Assembly: GCA_001632435.1 (NCBI GenBank)
Contig: KV423965.1
Location: forward strand, 117,459 to 181,458
Source: Calocera cornea HHB12733
Lineage: Eukaryota > Basidiomycota > Dacrymycetes > Dacrymycetales > Dacrymycetaceae
Length of the DNA stretch: 64,000 nt
Reading direction: 5' to 3'
Position 1 is the stretch's first letter. Every line of letters begins with the position of its first letter. The notes under the pieces were generated by a model. That model did no database searches. It was not told where the DNA came from and saw nothing but the letters and a program-made list of their open reading frames with translations. Position numbers and translations under genes: made by a program. Positions 11,801 through 22,206 of this stretch are shown here, piece by piece.

Positions 11801-12858
11801 CCGCCGACCTCCTTACGTCCTGGGACCGCCTGTCTCGGCAACACGTACTGGATCCCTCCCCGCGGCAACAAGCCAGTCGATCCCTGCTGAAACACTCAAT
11901 GGAGGCCTTCCGACCCTATCTCGATGCATTGGATGTAAGACCCTTATCTGATTTACTTCTTGTTCAGTACGTTATGGACGTTGATCTCATTGTAGGTTCT
12001 GTCTCCTGACTTGGCCGACGATATGTCGGATTTCAAGCTAAACCGAACTGAACACGCTCGTCTTCGTCAGAGTCTTTGGGCCCTATTTCTATTCGGCCAT
12101 GGGACGATCGATTCTTCCAACCCTCAGTTTGCTGCTTTCAACAGTGGCTGGCTTTTCTTGGATCGCTTAAGTGCTGTAAGCTGTCTACCAGTCATCTAGG
12201 CTCAGTGTACTTATTATAGATCAGTTCTTTTTGCGACATGCCTTCTCCGACTTCCGCTCATTCGTCTACGTTATCTGGCGCGATATCACATTAGATGCCG
12301 CACTATACCTTGAGCATCGCATCCGTTGGCTGCCTCAGGGCTCCAGCCAGGGACAGGATTGGACTCATGTGAAGACGGCGCTGTCAAGATTTCTCTCACG
12401 AGACGGCCTTCCTCCTATCACCGGGTCGGCTGCGTCCGAGGTTTTGCAGCAAGTTTACGCAAGTAATCAAATCAACGTCGATAGACTATCGTCCGTGATG
12501 GCTCGCCCCCACATTCGCCGGCTACTCTTCAATACTCTCGTCTTCGGCGTTGCCCAACCCCCCGGGGATGACAGAATACTGGTTTGGGCATTCGACTTGC
12601 CACCTTCTCTACTCACTTCACTTACTTTGGTATCAGATTGAACTACGGCCGAATCGCGCGCGCTATCTCAATCCGATGCATGAACCCCTACCAATGGAGC
12701 ATACCACATTTGTCGCTAGAGTCTGCTTTTCTCGCCTTACGGTGCACTACGGGACGACTTTACCTCTCCTCGCCGTTGCTGATGACAATGGGGAAGAGTT
12801 TGACCGCGTGGTGATGGCTTGCATTCTCGCTTCTACTACTGATTTCAACACTTTCTAA
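8820..12858 (+). CDS. HECT-like protein with N-terminal Cys/His-rich module
   Basis: A multi-exon gene whose start is uncertain. At about 8976-9067 the frame reads LCYCGCPFHGHYHPG then CPLSGCKYFYN, a compact Cys/His cluster likely to bind zinc, with an intron (GTATGT..CCTAG) directly after. A Gly/Arg-rich linker (RGGGRGGRGGR) lies near 9600. An acidic motif, EVIDLSLSDSENDE, occurs near 10940, resembling a SUMO-interacting stretch. The C-terminal exons (11266-12858) are mostly helical, and the last exon reads LPMEHTTF then ARVCFSRLTV before the stop at 12856-12858. This resembles the HECT C-lobe, where a Cys-Phe pair carries ubiquitin. That match is by eye and partial. HECT E3-like genes are known to travel with some eukaryotic transposons. 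The gene shares orientation with the integrase gene at 19714-21428. It could instead be an unrelated accessory protein. Confidence 0.5.
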
Positions 12859-14042
12859 GCCACTTTCAGACGTCTTATTTTCGTTCCCAGTAATATACAC
12901 CTTTGTCTAACCTCTTTCTGGTGCATCTCGCTGTCCTGAAGTAATGAGTGTCTCCCTCTTGCCGCCTTCCTGTCCTCATACAGCGAGGCTCATACATTGA
13001 GAGTTTGCAGATCGTGTAAAGCATTCGTATTGCAAATCCATCGTCGATTCAAGTTCTGGCAGTGGGCCGTACAGGTTTCGGCCCTCCCATTGAGTGTCAA
13101 ACGGGTATCGTACTGATGGTATCCGTTCCAACTACGAGCGGCTGTACTGAATCAGCACCGTCTCCATGGTGCTGCTATGAGTGATCGCTTCGGTGCCCAC
13201 TAGCTGGAGCTTCCCGCCAAAACAACCGAGTCGTGGCAGGGGTTCGTGCCCACCAATGCACCATAACTGAGCCATAAAGCCAATAGCTGAAGCGTGCCAG
13301 GTGTTCTTTCTCATGTTCAATAGCTGGCAGCTGAAGCATAATTCGAATAGATAGCTGAAAGGTGCCAGGTATTGTTCCTTTCCAATGCCCCATAGCTGAA
13401 TCTTATAGCCAATAGCTGAATTGTGCGACGTGTAATTTCGGACCACTGCCCAATAGCTAAATCTTGCAGCATATAGCTGAATTGTGCGAGGTGGTAGTTC
13501 CATCAATGGCCAATGACTGAACGCGACAACCCATAACCGACTCGTCTACAAACTTCCTTGTCTGTTTCAGTGCCTAACATCTCACTATTATCGATAAATG
13601 GGAGTCGCCATCAATGGTGCCCGGAGCGGGGTCCACAAACATACATCTGATCCACTGCACTTGTAGCCGCTACGGAAGTAGAGCGCGAGTTTGATCAAAG
13701 AGTATAACCACAGTCCACCTGTCCAGTTCGGCAAAAACAGATCATATTGAAGCAATTGGCTGGACTTGCTCCGTAGCAACACATCCTCCGGATGGCAGTT
13801 GGTCCTTACGCCTCACCGCTCTGCAGCCCATTTTATATTGGTCGAGCACAGACAGTGTGCTTCTTGGCACTGAATGTAGTCTACCATTGTGATTCCCTCC
13901 GTGTCGGTCCTATGCGTATTGTTGACAGCATTATTCTACCTCCTACTCCACCTGAGTTACCAGATGAGATCTTTCAGTCAGCGAGTTTACACATGCGTTT
14001 TCCACCATCCATTCCCTCCATAAGCTCATAGATTGTTAGGAT
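12859..14042. other. Non-coding stretch holding a tandem repeat array
   Basis: No gene. Contains the 60-70 bp repeats at 13279-13530. The flanks are the 3' ends of the HECT-like gene and of the minus-strand F-box-like gene. Confidence 0.5.
13279..13530. repeat. Degenerate tandem repeats built around ATAGCTGAA
   Basis: Four units start near 13279, 13348, 13408 and 13469, each with the core (C)AATAGCTGAA followed by GTGCCAGGTG or GTGCGAGGTG-like bases. A more diverged fifth unit lies upstream near 13200. Copies of the core in the opposite orientation occur at 18243-18291. Confidence 0.7.
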
Positions 14043-15620
14043 TCACTCGGACAACCCAGAACCGCGTCTTGCTCTCAGTACAACCTCCTCCCAGCGATCT
14101 TCTTGACCGATAAGTGGAAGAGTTCGGACTCTCAGACCGTTCCACCCTCGCAGGACGTTAAGGGCAAATGTCTGAGACTTGAACAGAACCTTCTGAGTAA
14201 CGATCTGAAGCGTACGATCGCGACTGATGGGTAGTTTGGGGTGTAGATTTTCTTCAGCGAGATTCACTTCTGTGACCGATATGATTTTCAACTTAGGGCA
14301 CTTGTTCGCTATCTCGGCTAAGCACGTTATCGATAGCCCACCGGTGGCAATGACACGCCCGCGAGTATTGCCCGTCGATTCCGCCTCCAGTTGTTCTCGG
14401 AAAGGAGAGCAGGAGTACGACCACCAGTAGCTGAAATCGCGTAAGTCAGCCCATTTCGCCGTCATCTCTTGCAATATAGCACCGTTGACACAGATCGGCC
14501 CGTCTGCCAGCCAGCCAAACCAGAATCTCTTCATTCTAATGCAGGCTTGCAGCGGCATCAGCCAGATCGTGTCGAAGGTCGGTACCTCCTCTTCGCCAGT
14601 CCTTTCGATAGCCAAGCGCAGGTCTTGAAGGTTGCGAGAGGAATGGCTCAGCCAATTGATGATGTATTTCACATGCCCTTCAATCGACAGGAGATTATCG
14701 TCCATGTGCCCGTAGATCCTCGCTGAGACTGGTCGTACGTTAATTTGCATCAAGATGTTGGCCGTGGCTGTTAAGCTTGCGCATATCTTCATCTGCTTCA
14801 CTGAAGGAAGCCAAATCGGCCTGTCATCCATAGCCGGACGGTCCAAAGCCTTGTGGCGGACGAGGACGTTGTCACGAATCGCAAGCGTACACAGGCTTTT
14901 CATGCGACCGAGAACCTTTGCGATCTTGCGATTAAAGTATACGCTAGGCAGGGTAACGTGGTAGCTTGAAGCCGGTGCTACGGTCTCTACACCCAGCACG
15001 AAGTAGCGGAGTGGATCCTGCCATGTTGCAGGATATATGCGCTCACTGTAAGTCATCTGCAGGCCCACTACCCGCGTCCGACTGTTGATGAAATACGTGG
15101 AAGGAGTCAGCCCCCAGGGCGAGGACGTTGTAATGCTGATCGCGATGCTGTTGCTGAAAATAGTCGAGTGCTGGGACAGGGTCGATAAGCTGTTTAGTCG
15201 CCTTATTGCGTCGCCAAAAGCAAGCTCGTCCTCTTCGTCGTTAAGCACGATCTCGACATCTCGAACAGCGGTCGCGTAGGAGAGATAGCGAGCTCCTTGC
15301 TATTACAAGATGGTCAGAAGAGTCGTTCAGTGTTCACAACGAACCTTACGGACAGGCATAGATACCGGGAGATCGAGTACATCAGCTATATGCAGCAGCA
15401 TCTTGAGATCTAACGTCTTCCATAATGATTTCTCTGCAACATCAAATGTCGACCCAGACAGCCTCAAATTCAGTAAACTTGCATCACATCCCATGCTTGT
15501 CAGCCATTCGCATATCTCTGCCTTCAGCTCTAGCACAGTGAATAACCGATGCATGATCTCTTTGTACCAGAACGAAGGTATTCGACACGGTGGTTTTGGG
15601 ACAACCAAGGCGCGTGTCAT
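14043..15620 (-). CDS. F-box-like protein with leucine-rich C-terminal region
   Basis: Two exons are supported. The first reads from ATG at 15620 or, more likely for an F-box start, from the internal ATG at 15554 (MHRLFTVLELKAEICEWL, then CDASLLNLRLSGSTFD and KSLWKTLDL). This pattern matches fungal F-box-like domains, in which a hydrophobic helix pair recruits SCF ubiquitin ligase. An intron of about 60 bases (GTTCGT..AATAG, roughly 15276-15337) joins PVRK to QGARYLSYATAV in frame. The second exon runs open for about 400 residues to the stop at 14043 and carries irregular leucine-rich segments (NLQDLRLAIE, KCPKLKIISV). These proteins are abundant and fast-evolving in Agaricomycetes. The gene starts only 135-200 bases from the divergent gene at 15755. 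Confidence 0.65.
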
Positions 15621-15754
15621 GCGGAAGCTTTTGCAATGCGTCTGTCCCGCGCGGATGGAGCGTCACCCTCACCCCGCGATAAGGCCAGCATCCTCCTCCA
15701 CCCAACAGTACTTCGCACTACCCTCTGATCGCATCTCACTCCTCATATTCTCTT

Positions 15755-18085
15755 ATGGCTGAGCTCACAAGGCCCATCACTAGGAGCCTTGCCAGTCGAC
15801 TAGGAGGTATTCCCGACTTAACCCACGACTATCTAGTGGACCGGGTCGCGCACCGCACCTCGACCAGTCATCCAAATCATGCCAACATAATTCACGCCAG
15901 TACTCCGTCAGTGGACGAGTCGGAACAATCACCCCATCTGTCTTCGGACGATCATGAGTCGCACTTCACTGGGGTTCAACAACGCCCATTCCTCAGATCA
16001 CCGCGAGCTGGTCCATCCGGTCAAGATGAAGTCGATCCTTCTTTCCATCAACCGGCCCAGTACAGCCCACCACGTCCAGATTCGCTGTTCACCCTCGGAT
16101 CCAGTCAAGAGGAGGAGGAGGATCTTCTTCCATTAGAGGATATATCAGATGATTCGTGGGAAGAAGAAGGCTTAGATCAAGAGGTGCCGGAAGGGGATGG
16201 CGCTCGTGAAGCAGCGGAGAGGCAGGTAGAGCTGCCCGACATCCGCCCATCTGGCGGCACTTATGTGACTACCAATCAGTATGCACTGTGATAACTTTAT
16301 CCCCTAACCGCATTTTTGACACTGCCGCAGACTTCTGCACTCTCTCGCACTTGAGTGTGAGCGTCGGCTTCGGCTTCAGCGCCATGAAGAATACGCGACA
16401 ACCAGTGAATCCTTCGCCGCTCGCTATCAGGCTTCGACTCCTGACAATGCTCCACCCAGTCTCGACCATCCTCCAAGCATCCCAAATGGCGACAGCTCGA
16501 TTGCGGACGAACTTGAGGACCGAGTCAACTCGATATTCAATCCCACACCTAACGCCTCACCTTCACCCACTGTGAATGGGCTCGTTGCAAGCAGCAGGCA
16601 GAACCTTTCCTCCGAGAGAAACGGCTCACCGCAAGGCACCTCACAATCACAACCTTCGGTGCCCACACCCCGTCACTCATCCAGGTCCAGGGTCTTGGCT
16701 GCGGACTCAGAGGCGTCACAGGAGCGCCCCACTAGAGGTATGTTGAACAATTTCTCACCCCATTATTAGGTGCTCAAGGCTCTACAGGGAAATACTGTTC
16801 AGTCTTCCTGATCCTGTTCGAGGCTAATTCGAAAGACGGTGTCGTCTATGCAAGGGCCAGGATCCTGAAAGAAGACATGCCCGATAATGCGCCTGCGGCC
16901 GCCCTCGTTCCTCGGTTGTTTCTGCCTTCCGCCGATGTGAATCAGCACCAGCTGTCCCAATTCTTGGCTCGTCGATTTCAGTTTTTCCACCTAGCGACCG
17001 CTCAAGTACCCTCTACTCGGAGGTGGAATCCGGACGCCTGGCACTCGCAACCTGGACATCAGAGGATTGGCTTGATGAACGAGGTCGCGAATGGGCTGCC
17101 TCTACCTAACATTGTGTTGCACCCGATGGAGCACGGACATATCATCACCCGCAACTTCATGAGACGGCTTCCGACGTCCATCCCTCGTACTCTATTCGAG
17201 GGTATCGTCTATGTGTTCTATCTAGTCAATACTTCCCGCACCCATCAAGCGGGAATCACTCTCCCGCGTGCGTGGCCTCCAACTCCAGAGCGAACACCTT
17301 CTCCCATCAGTCCAATCTCAGCGCAACCTCACCGGGGGGACGATGCCACCGACTACCTAACAAGTGTCCCGGAGACGCCGTCAGGGGCTCGCGCAATCAC
17401 TCATCACCGTGATGAGGCGCCAGCCCTCCCAGGCCGGCGCCGGCCAAATGGTCAATCGAATCAAGAGTTGATTCGCGACCCCGACTTTACCTTCATAAGA
17501 ACGTTCCTGGAGCTGCGGTTCCAGCACATCCACCGGGCGCTGGACGGATCTGAAGAAGGGAACTTATACATGGCTCCTACCTGCATTGCATGGTTCGTTG
17601 AACGTACTCAGCTCTTCCTGGAGGCCGCAGCCACCTTGGGAATGCCCTCTGCACTCGAAGGCGATACGTATTCAGTACCGTCTCCTCAAGGCTGGAATGG
17701 CATCATTACTGCAGATCACCTTGCAAGCTGGTTTTCCGAACACCGGCGAGGCGGCAGCGGTAACCGCCGAACGTATACGAACCATCGTGGGACCGTAGCT
17801 CGACTCATGAGATTTTGGAACCATCGGCGAGTATGGTATCTCAGTCAGCGACAAGTTTGGGACTCGCCCGAGAACAGTACTGTGGAAGGACGCGCAAAGT
17901 TGGAGACGACGGGTGTTATTGGGTACAGTGTCGCGCGCACGGCCGCTGAGCGTGCAGGTGTATGTGAAGGCACTCCGGGCAACGTTATCATAACGGGTGC
18001 ATGTAGTTGGAGACCTGCGAGAGTTGAAACGGCACTCGTGCGACTCTTTCCTGAATACAGTCGGCAGGCAGCTAGGCGAGTATGA
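15755..18085 (+). CDS. Orphan 748-residue protein, acidic N-terminus
   Basis: Three exons, 15755-16278, 16331-16737 and 16770-18085, give 2247 bases closed in frame (748 residues). The first 180 residues are low-complexity, Ser/Pro-rich and acidic (EEEEDLLPLEDISDDSWEEE). A short coiled segment follows (ALECERRLRLQRHEEY), then a Ser/Pro linker. The third exon encodes a more ordered region with several Trp and Arg-rich helices (RRFQFFHLATAQVP, RLMRFWNHRRVWYLSQR). The second intron is only 32 bases (GTATG..TTAG), unusually short, but without it the frame stops. No known family is recognised. The gene is divergent from the F-box-like gene and upstream of the integrase in the same orientation, suggesting it belongs to accessory or mobile DNA. 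Confidence 0.65.
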
Positions 18086-18458
18086 TCACAGCCGGACGCC
18101 TGGGAGCAATTCCCATTTCATATGCCATCATTGCCGATGTGTACATAGTTCTGCCTTTCACTTATGTCGTTCGTCGTTACCGGTCCCCACTTTTTTCAGA
18201 ATGTTATGATCATGTGTCGCTTCCCTCGTCTATTATCGAGGCAACATTCAGCTATTGTCTCAGACATTCAGCTACGGCCATTCAGCTACGGCCTCTCAAG
18301 CTGGAGGACAAAGTGCTTCGCCATGCAGTCGTAGTACCGTATGCATTCACGCACGTGGAGACGGTGAATCTACATAGAATGGCATTAAATGATAGAGAAC
18401 CTCTCGATGCCAGCTCATCAGGCAGGCTATGTACATCGACGGGCGAGGGCGCAGCGCG
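18086..18458. other. Non-coding gap with inverted copies of the TAGCTGAA core
   Basis: At 18243-18291 three copies of CATTCAGCTA occur within 50 bases, reverse-complementary to the array at 13279-13530. No gene is seen here. Confidence 0.5.
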
Positions 18459-19200
18459 CTACAAGACCCTTTTCACTGTCTGGATCTTTTGCTTCAGCGC
18501 ATCGATCTCCCCTTGCTGGCGGGTCATTGTTGCCTCCAACTCATCAAACTTGCGCTGAACCCAATCAGTATCCATTTCTGCCGCTTCGTCACTGCCGTCA
18601 TTCATGCCAGTGATCAGCGGCAATAAGTCTTCGAGTCTAAGCTGAATAGTGCGGGATCTGCTTCTCTGTAGATGAATCGGCTTGTCAGCATGCGAGAGAT
18701 CTTGTTTCATCATCTTCGTACCTTCGTTCGCTTGCGAATTGCACCACGCGTGGCGTTATTCCCGTGGGTCACAGAAGGACCAGCGACCGGCCGGCGACCA
18801 TCACGCGTGTTGTAGATCCTGTCTGATACGGAGAAACGACCCAACTCCTGTGGCGCTGGCCCGTGAACTGTATGCTGTATATTATCTTCCTGGTGGGAGG
18901 CGGCCAGTTGGCTCTTATCGTGGGAGGCGTTCTCCAAAGGCTGTGCGGGAAGGACATGAGCGGATCAGCCAGATCCACGTCCGATTGATCCTTCTCACCG
19001 TCTCCGCCGTTCCCATCTCCGTTTCATCTTCATCCCCGCCGTCGATGTAGTTCATCCAGTCTCTTTCTGTCCAGCTATCCCAGATCTGTCGCACGTGTTA
19101 GTGCATACAGCCTCGATCTGTCTCCATTGGCGCAGCCGGCACCTTTTCGCCCTGATATTCGGCGACGGGATCAGTCGGGGGACCTTGTCCATCTTCGGTT
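18459..19200 (-). CDS. Small basic/coiled-coil protein, unknown function
   Basis: Built from splice logic. An exon with KIWDSWTERDWMNYIDGG ends before GTGAGA (about 19007). After a 74-base intron ending CGCACAG comes PLENASHDKSQLAA through to a basic RGAIRKRTK. A second intron (GTACGA..CTACAG) joins this to RSRSRTIQLRLEDLLPLI and a coiled-coil tail (KFDELEATMTRQQGEID) ending at 18459. The junctions hold frame with no stops. The basic RKRTKRSRSR junction could be a nuclear localisation signal. The 5' end beyond about 19200 is unresolved, although TDPVAEYQGEK near 19150 joins in frame. No family is recognised. It lies between an orphan gene and the integrase on the opposite strand. Confidence 0.5.
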
Positions 19201-19713
19201 GATCCTTCTCACCTTCGTCACCTTTCCCAGCGCGCGTTCTTCTCCCTGATGCCCGTCAATCACGCGTTCCCCCGTCGAAGGGGACGCCTTCTGTCACACG
19301 ACTAGGGTGTCGGCGCATATAGTTGACGTGTGTTCCATTGGGGCGCGACGCACCTCATTCGACGGACGGCTCATGGTCGCGGCAACGCTGGGTTCATTCT
19401 CCTTATGAGAAGGATTGCCGGATGGTTCTGGAGTAGAAGGCGGTAACATCGGATGAGGTCGTTGTCAATCGATGATCGTGGCCCAGGCACTGCATGTGGG
19501 AGGGCAGCGGCGCTTTTATGGGCGTCGGAATGAGTGATTGCTTCCGGCCGCGCGTGCCGGGATGCAGAAGGGATGACGGCGCGGACTCACTGCGCAATGG
19601 CCCATACATAATTGATGGGCCCCAGTGGAGTCAGTCGGCCAGTACCTAGTATTGTACTGTTCCCATTCTGTGTGCTTCAAATCACAACTCTTGTCCCCTT
19701 TCAGTCCTCGAAA
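19201..19713. other. Upstream region of the integrase gene
   Basis: May include unresolved 5' exons of the minus-strand coiled-coil gene. No other feature is supported. Confidence 0.35.
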
Positions 19714-21428
19714 ATGGCGTCTGTACATGCATCGCCTCTCCTCGACCATAATGAAGTGACTGCGCTTGCCGCTTTGGAGCAGTACGAGCGGCTGGAGCAG
19801 ATCGTCGTTCTCGCTGTACGTGTTGACGCAGGGGATCAGATTGCCTTAGAACGAGTACGCTGTCAAGTCATTGCCTTCTGGGAGAATGTTCGACCTGTAA
19901 GCAGTATCTTCTTTCTTCCTCCTTGGGTTGGCTTGATTGAACCTCCCTTGCTTAGTTATTCCGCCTCTTATCTGCTCAGACTGCATCGGTCGTCCAAGGC
20001 AATCTTCAAGATATGCTTGTGCAACTAGACCATGCGATGGTACGCGCGCTCGATAACATCCCAAGATCAATTCCACAAGTCCTCAAGAAGATATCTAAAT
20101 CCACATCTGGACGACCGCGCTTTTCGATCGATCCTGTCATTCTTGACTCTCTGTCGCGATGGACGGGGAACGCAGGTGCAGCTCGTGCGCTTGGCGTGTC
20201 AGCGCGGACTATACGTCGACACTTGTTGGAGGAAGGACTGCGGCAGCCGGGTTTACCGCCATGTAATGCGGTTAGCGACTCCGATGGGCTTGTAGAGGTG
20301 CGCTGGGCTGGACGCCGTCCAGCCCCTCTCGCGCTGTCTGACGACGAGTTGGACCATATTGCTCTACAGTGGCGCACGGACTTTCCAGACAATGGGTTTC
20401 GAATTTTCAATGGCTATCTTACGAGTCTTGGCCTCTATGTACCTCTGCAGAGACAGAAGGACGCCTTACGACGGATCGACCTGGTGCCACGCACGTTCGA
20501 TCGCACTGCCATCCCTCGCCGGCCGTATAAGGTCGCCGGCCCAAATTCCCTCTGGCACCATGATGGCCAGCATGGTTGCGTCAGATGGAAGATGTTTATC
20601 CATGCCTTCATTGACGGATTCTCTCGCTGTGTTCTCGCCATACGTGTCAGCACGAACAATAGGGCCGATACGGTCGCCAACGTCTTTCATTCTGCTCGTC
20701 AACTGTTCGGCGTTCCGTCCCGTGTTCGCGGTGACCATGGAGGAGAGAACGTTCGTGTCGCAGAATGGATGCTTCAGCATCGTGGCCCTCATCGTGGCTC
20801 CTACATTTGGGGTCGCTCAGTACACAATACACGCATCGAGCGCCTATGGGTCGATGTCACCAACTCATTTGGTCGCAAATGGTCAAACTTCTTCTACAGT
20901 CTTGAGACCAATCACGGTCTTAATCCTCTTAACGATGATCACATCTGGCTCTTACAATGGCTCTTCCTCTCCGATATGAACAACGATGCGCTCACATTCC
21001 AGAATCAATGGAACTACCATACCCTCGCGTTGGACGGTCGAAATCAGCGACCGGTGGTGCTTTTCCTCGTCGGCTGCATCCAGCTTGGCGCAAGAGGGAT
21101 CGATTTGCAGACCCAAGATGACGAAGAATATGGACGAGATCCACCAGGCTTCGGAGTTGAGCATGATCGCGGGCCGGCACAGTCACAAGACAACGATCTC
21201 TCCAACTCCGGCTTCGGAGAAGTCCTGGACACCGGGTATGATAATGGAGATCAGATACCTTCTCGGCTAAATGTTGTTGACCCGGTACCGTCAATATGTC
21301 CCCTCCGACCTGAGCAGCTACGCGTGCTGTCCGAGGCTTTGGAGGGTCAGTTCACCTCAACGAACTCCATCACGCTCACCGAAAGGTGGAGACGTGGTAT
21401 TTCCATTTGTGCCCGGTTTAACAGGTAG
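19714..21428 (+). CDS. DDE integrase/transposase (IS3-like catalytic core)
   Basis: Two exons, 19714-19896 and 19956-21428, give 551 residues in frame. A helix-turn-helix like segment (GNAAARALG-type, read as GNAGAARALGVSARTIRRHL) lies at about residues 130-155. The catalytic core follows: first Asp in LWHHDGQHG (residue 264), second Asp in VRGDHGGEN (321) and Glu in NTRIERLW (356), giving D-56-D-34-E spacing as in retroviral and IS3-type integrases. IDGFSR after the first Asp is typical of a widespread eukaryotic group of such proteins. The tail is acidic. The enzyme would bind DNA ends and catalyse strand transfer in the nucleus. All three acidic residues are present and no frame break is seen, so it may be active. 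No reverse transcriptase is nearby, which argues for a DNA transposon rather than a retroelement. The start was chosen at MASVHASPLL, in frame with the splice at GTAAGC. Confidence 0.85.
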
Positions 21429-22206
21429 CTTCCACGAGTAGGGTCAGCCATATACCTGGTACAGACACGGCTATGTGATTCATTGATGTACATTCGTAGA
21501 GACAGATATGCGATTCATTTACTGCACCGAGATACGGTAATCATAATTAGTTACTCGCTCTTGACTGGCACTGCTCTGGATAACATCATTTGCCCTCACC
21601 TTTCATGCATAGCGGAATGATTCTGCTATGGCCCTCTAAGGTCTTCGTTGATGTTGTGAAGTGCTCTGCTTCCCACTATGCCTGCTTGAGTGGTGTACCT
21701 GAAAGATACCGCTCTGAGTCGTTCTCTTAGTCTCCTTGTACCCACATCTCCTCGCGGAATAGAGTCCTCTCCTGTCCATTAAATTGACTGGACGACACGT
21801 CACTTACGGTGGCCGGACTCGTGAGGAGCCCGAAGTAGGCAATCCGCCACACAAGTCCGTCGGAATTGCGGCATCTCGGCAAGCCGCGCATCTAGGGAGC
21901 TGTCCGCCGGACGCGCCCCTTTTTGGCCATCAGGTGCAGCGACCTACCTTCTCAGAACACGCCTCCCCTCAACGCGACCAAGCTGCTTCCTATCGGGTCA
22001 ATCTACGTGCGGCGCAGGCGACATCGAACAGCTCATCTGCGTTCCTATACAAGCAAGGAACGCTGCTGTTGCGCACGTGATTGACATATACTGTACACAC
22101 CGACTTCTTGTACCTTCGCCCGCGTCGCGTCTGCCTCTGTGGCGGTGCCTGTCAATCCTTCTACCCTGAACTGGCCTCTCGTCATTTCGTTTCCCAAGAC
22201 CCTTAC
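21429..22206. other. Intergenic, contains a palindrome related to the helicase-element ends
   Basis: No gene. An imperfect hairpin is at 21609-21629. C/T-rich promoter-like sequence precedes the gene at 22207. Confidence 0.5.
21609..21629. repeat. Hairpin ATAGCGGAAT..ATTCTGCTAT
   Basis: The arms ATAGCGGAAT and ATTCTGCTAT nearly match the hairpins in the terminal repeats at 26.5 and 34.7-35.0 kb. It lies 181 bases after the integrase stop codon. Confidence 0.6.

Noticed and set aside
13120..18380. Extended terminal inverted repeat beyond the TAGCTGAA cores
   Set aside because: Only short shared strings (such as CACCGTCTCCA) were found; alignment by eye is not convincing.
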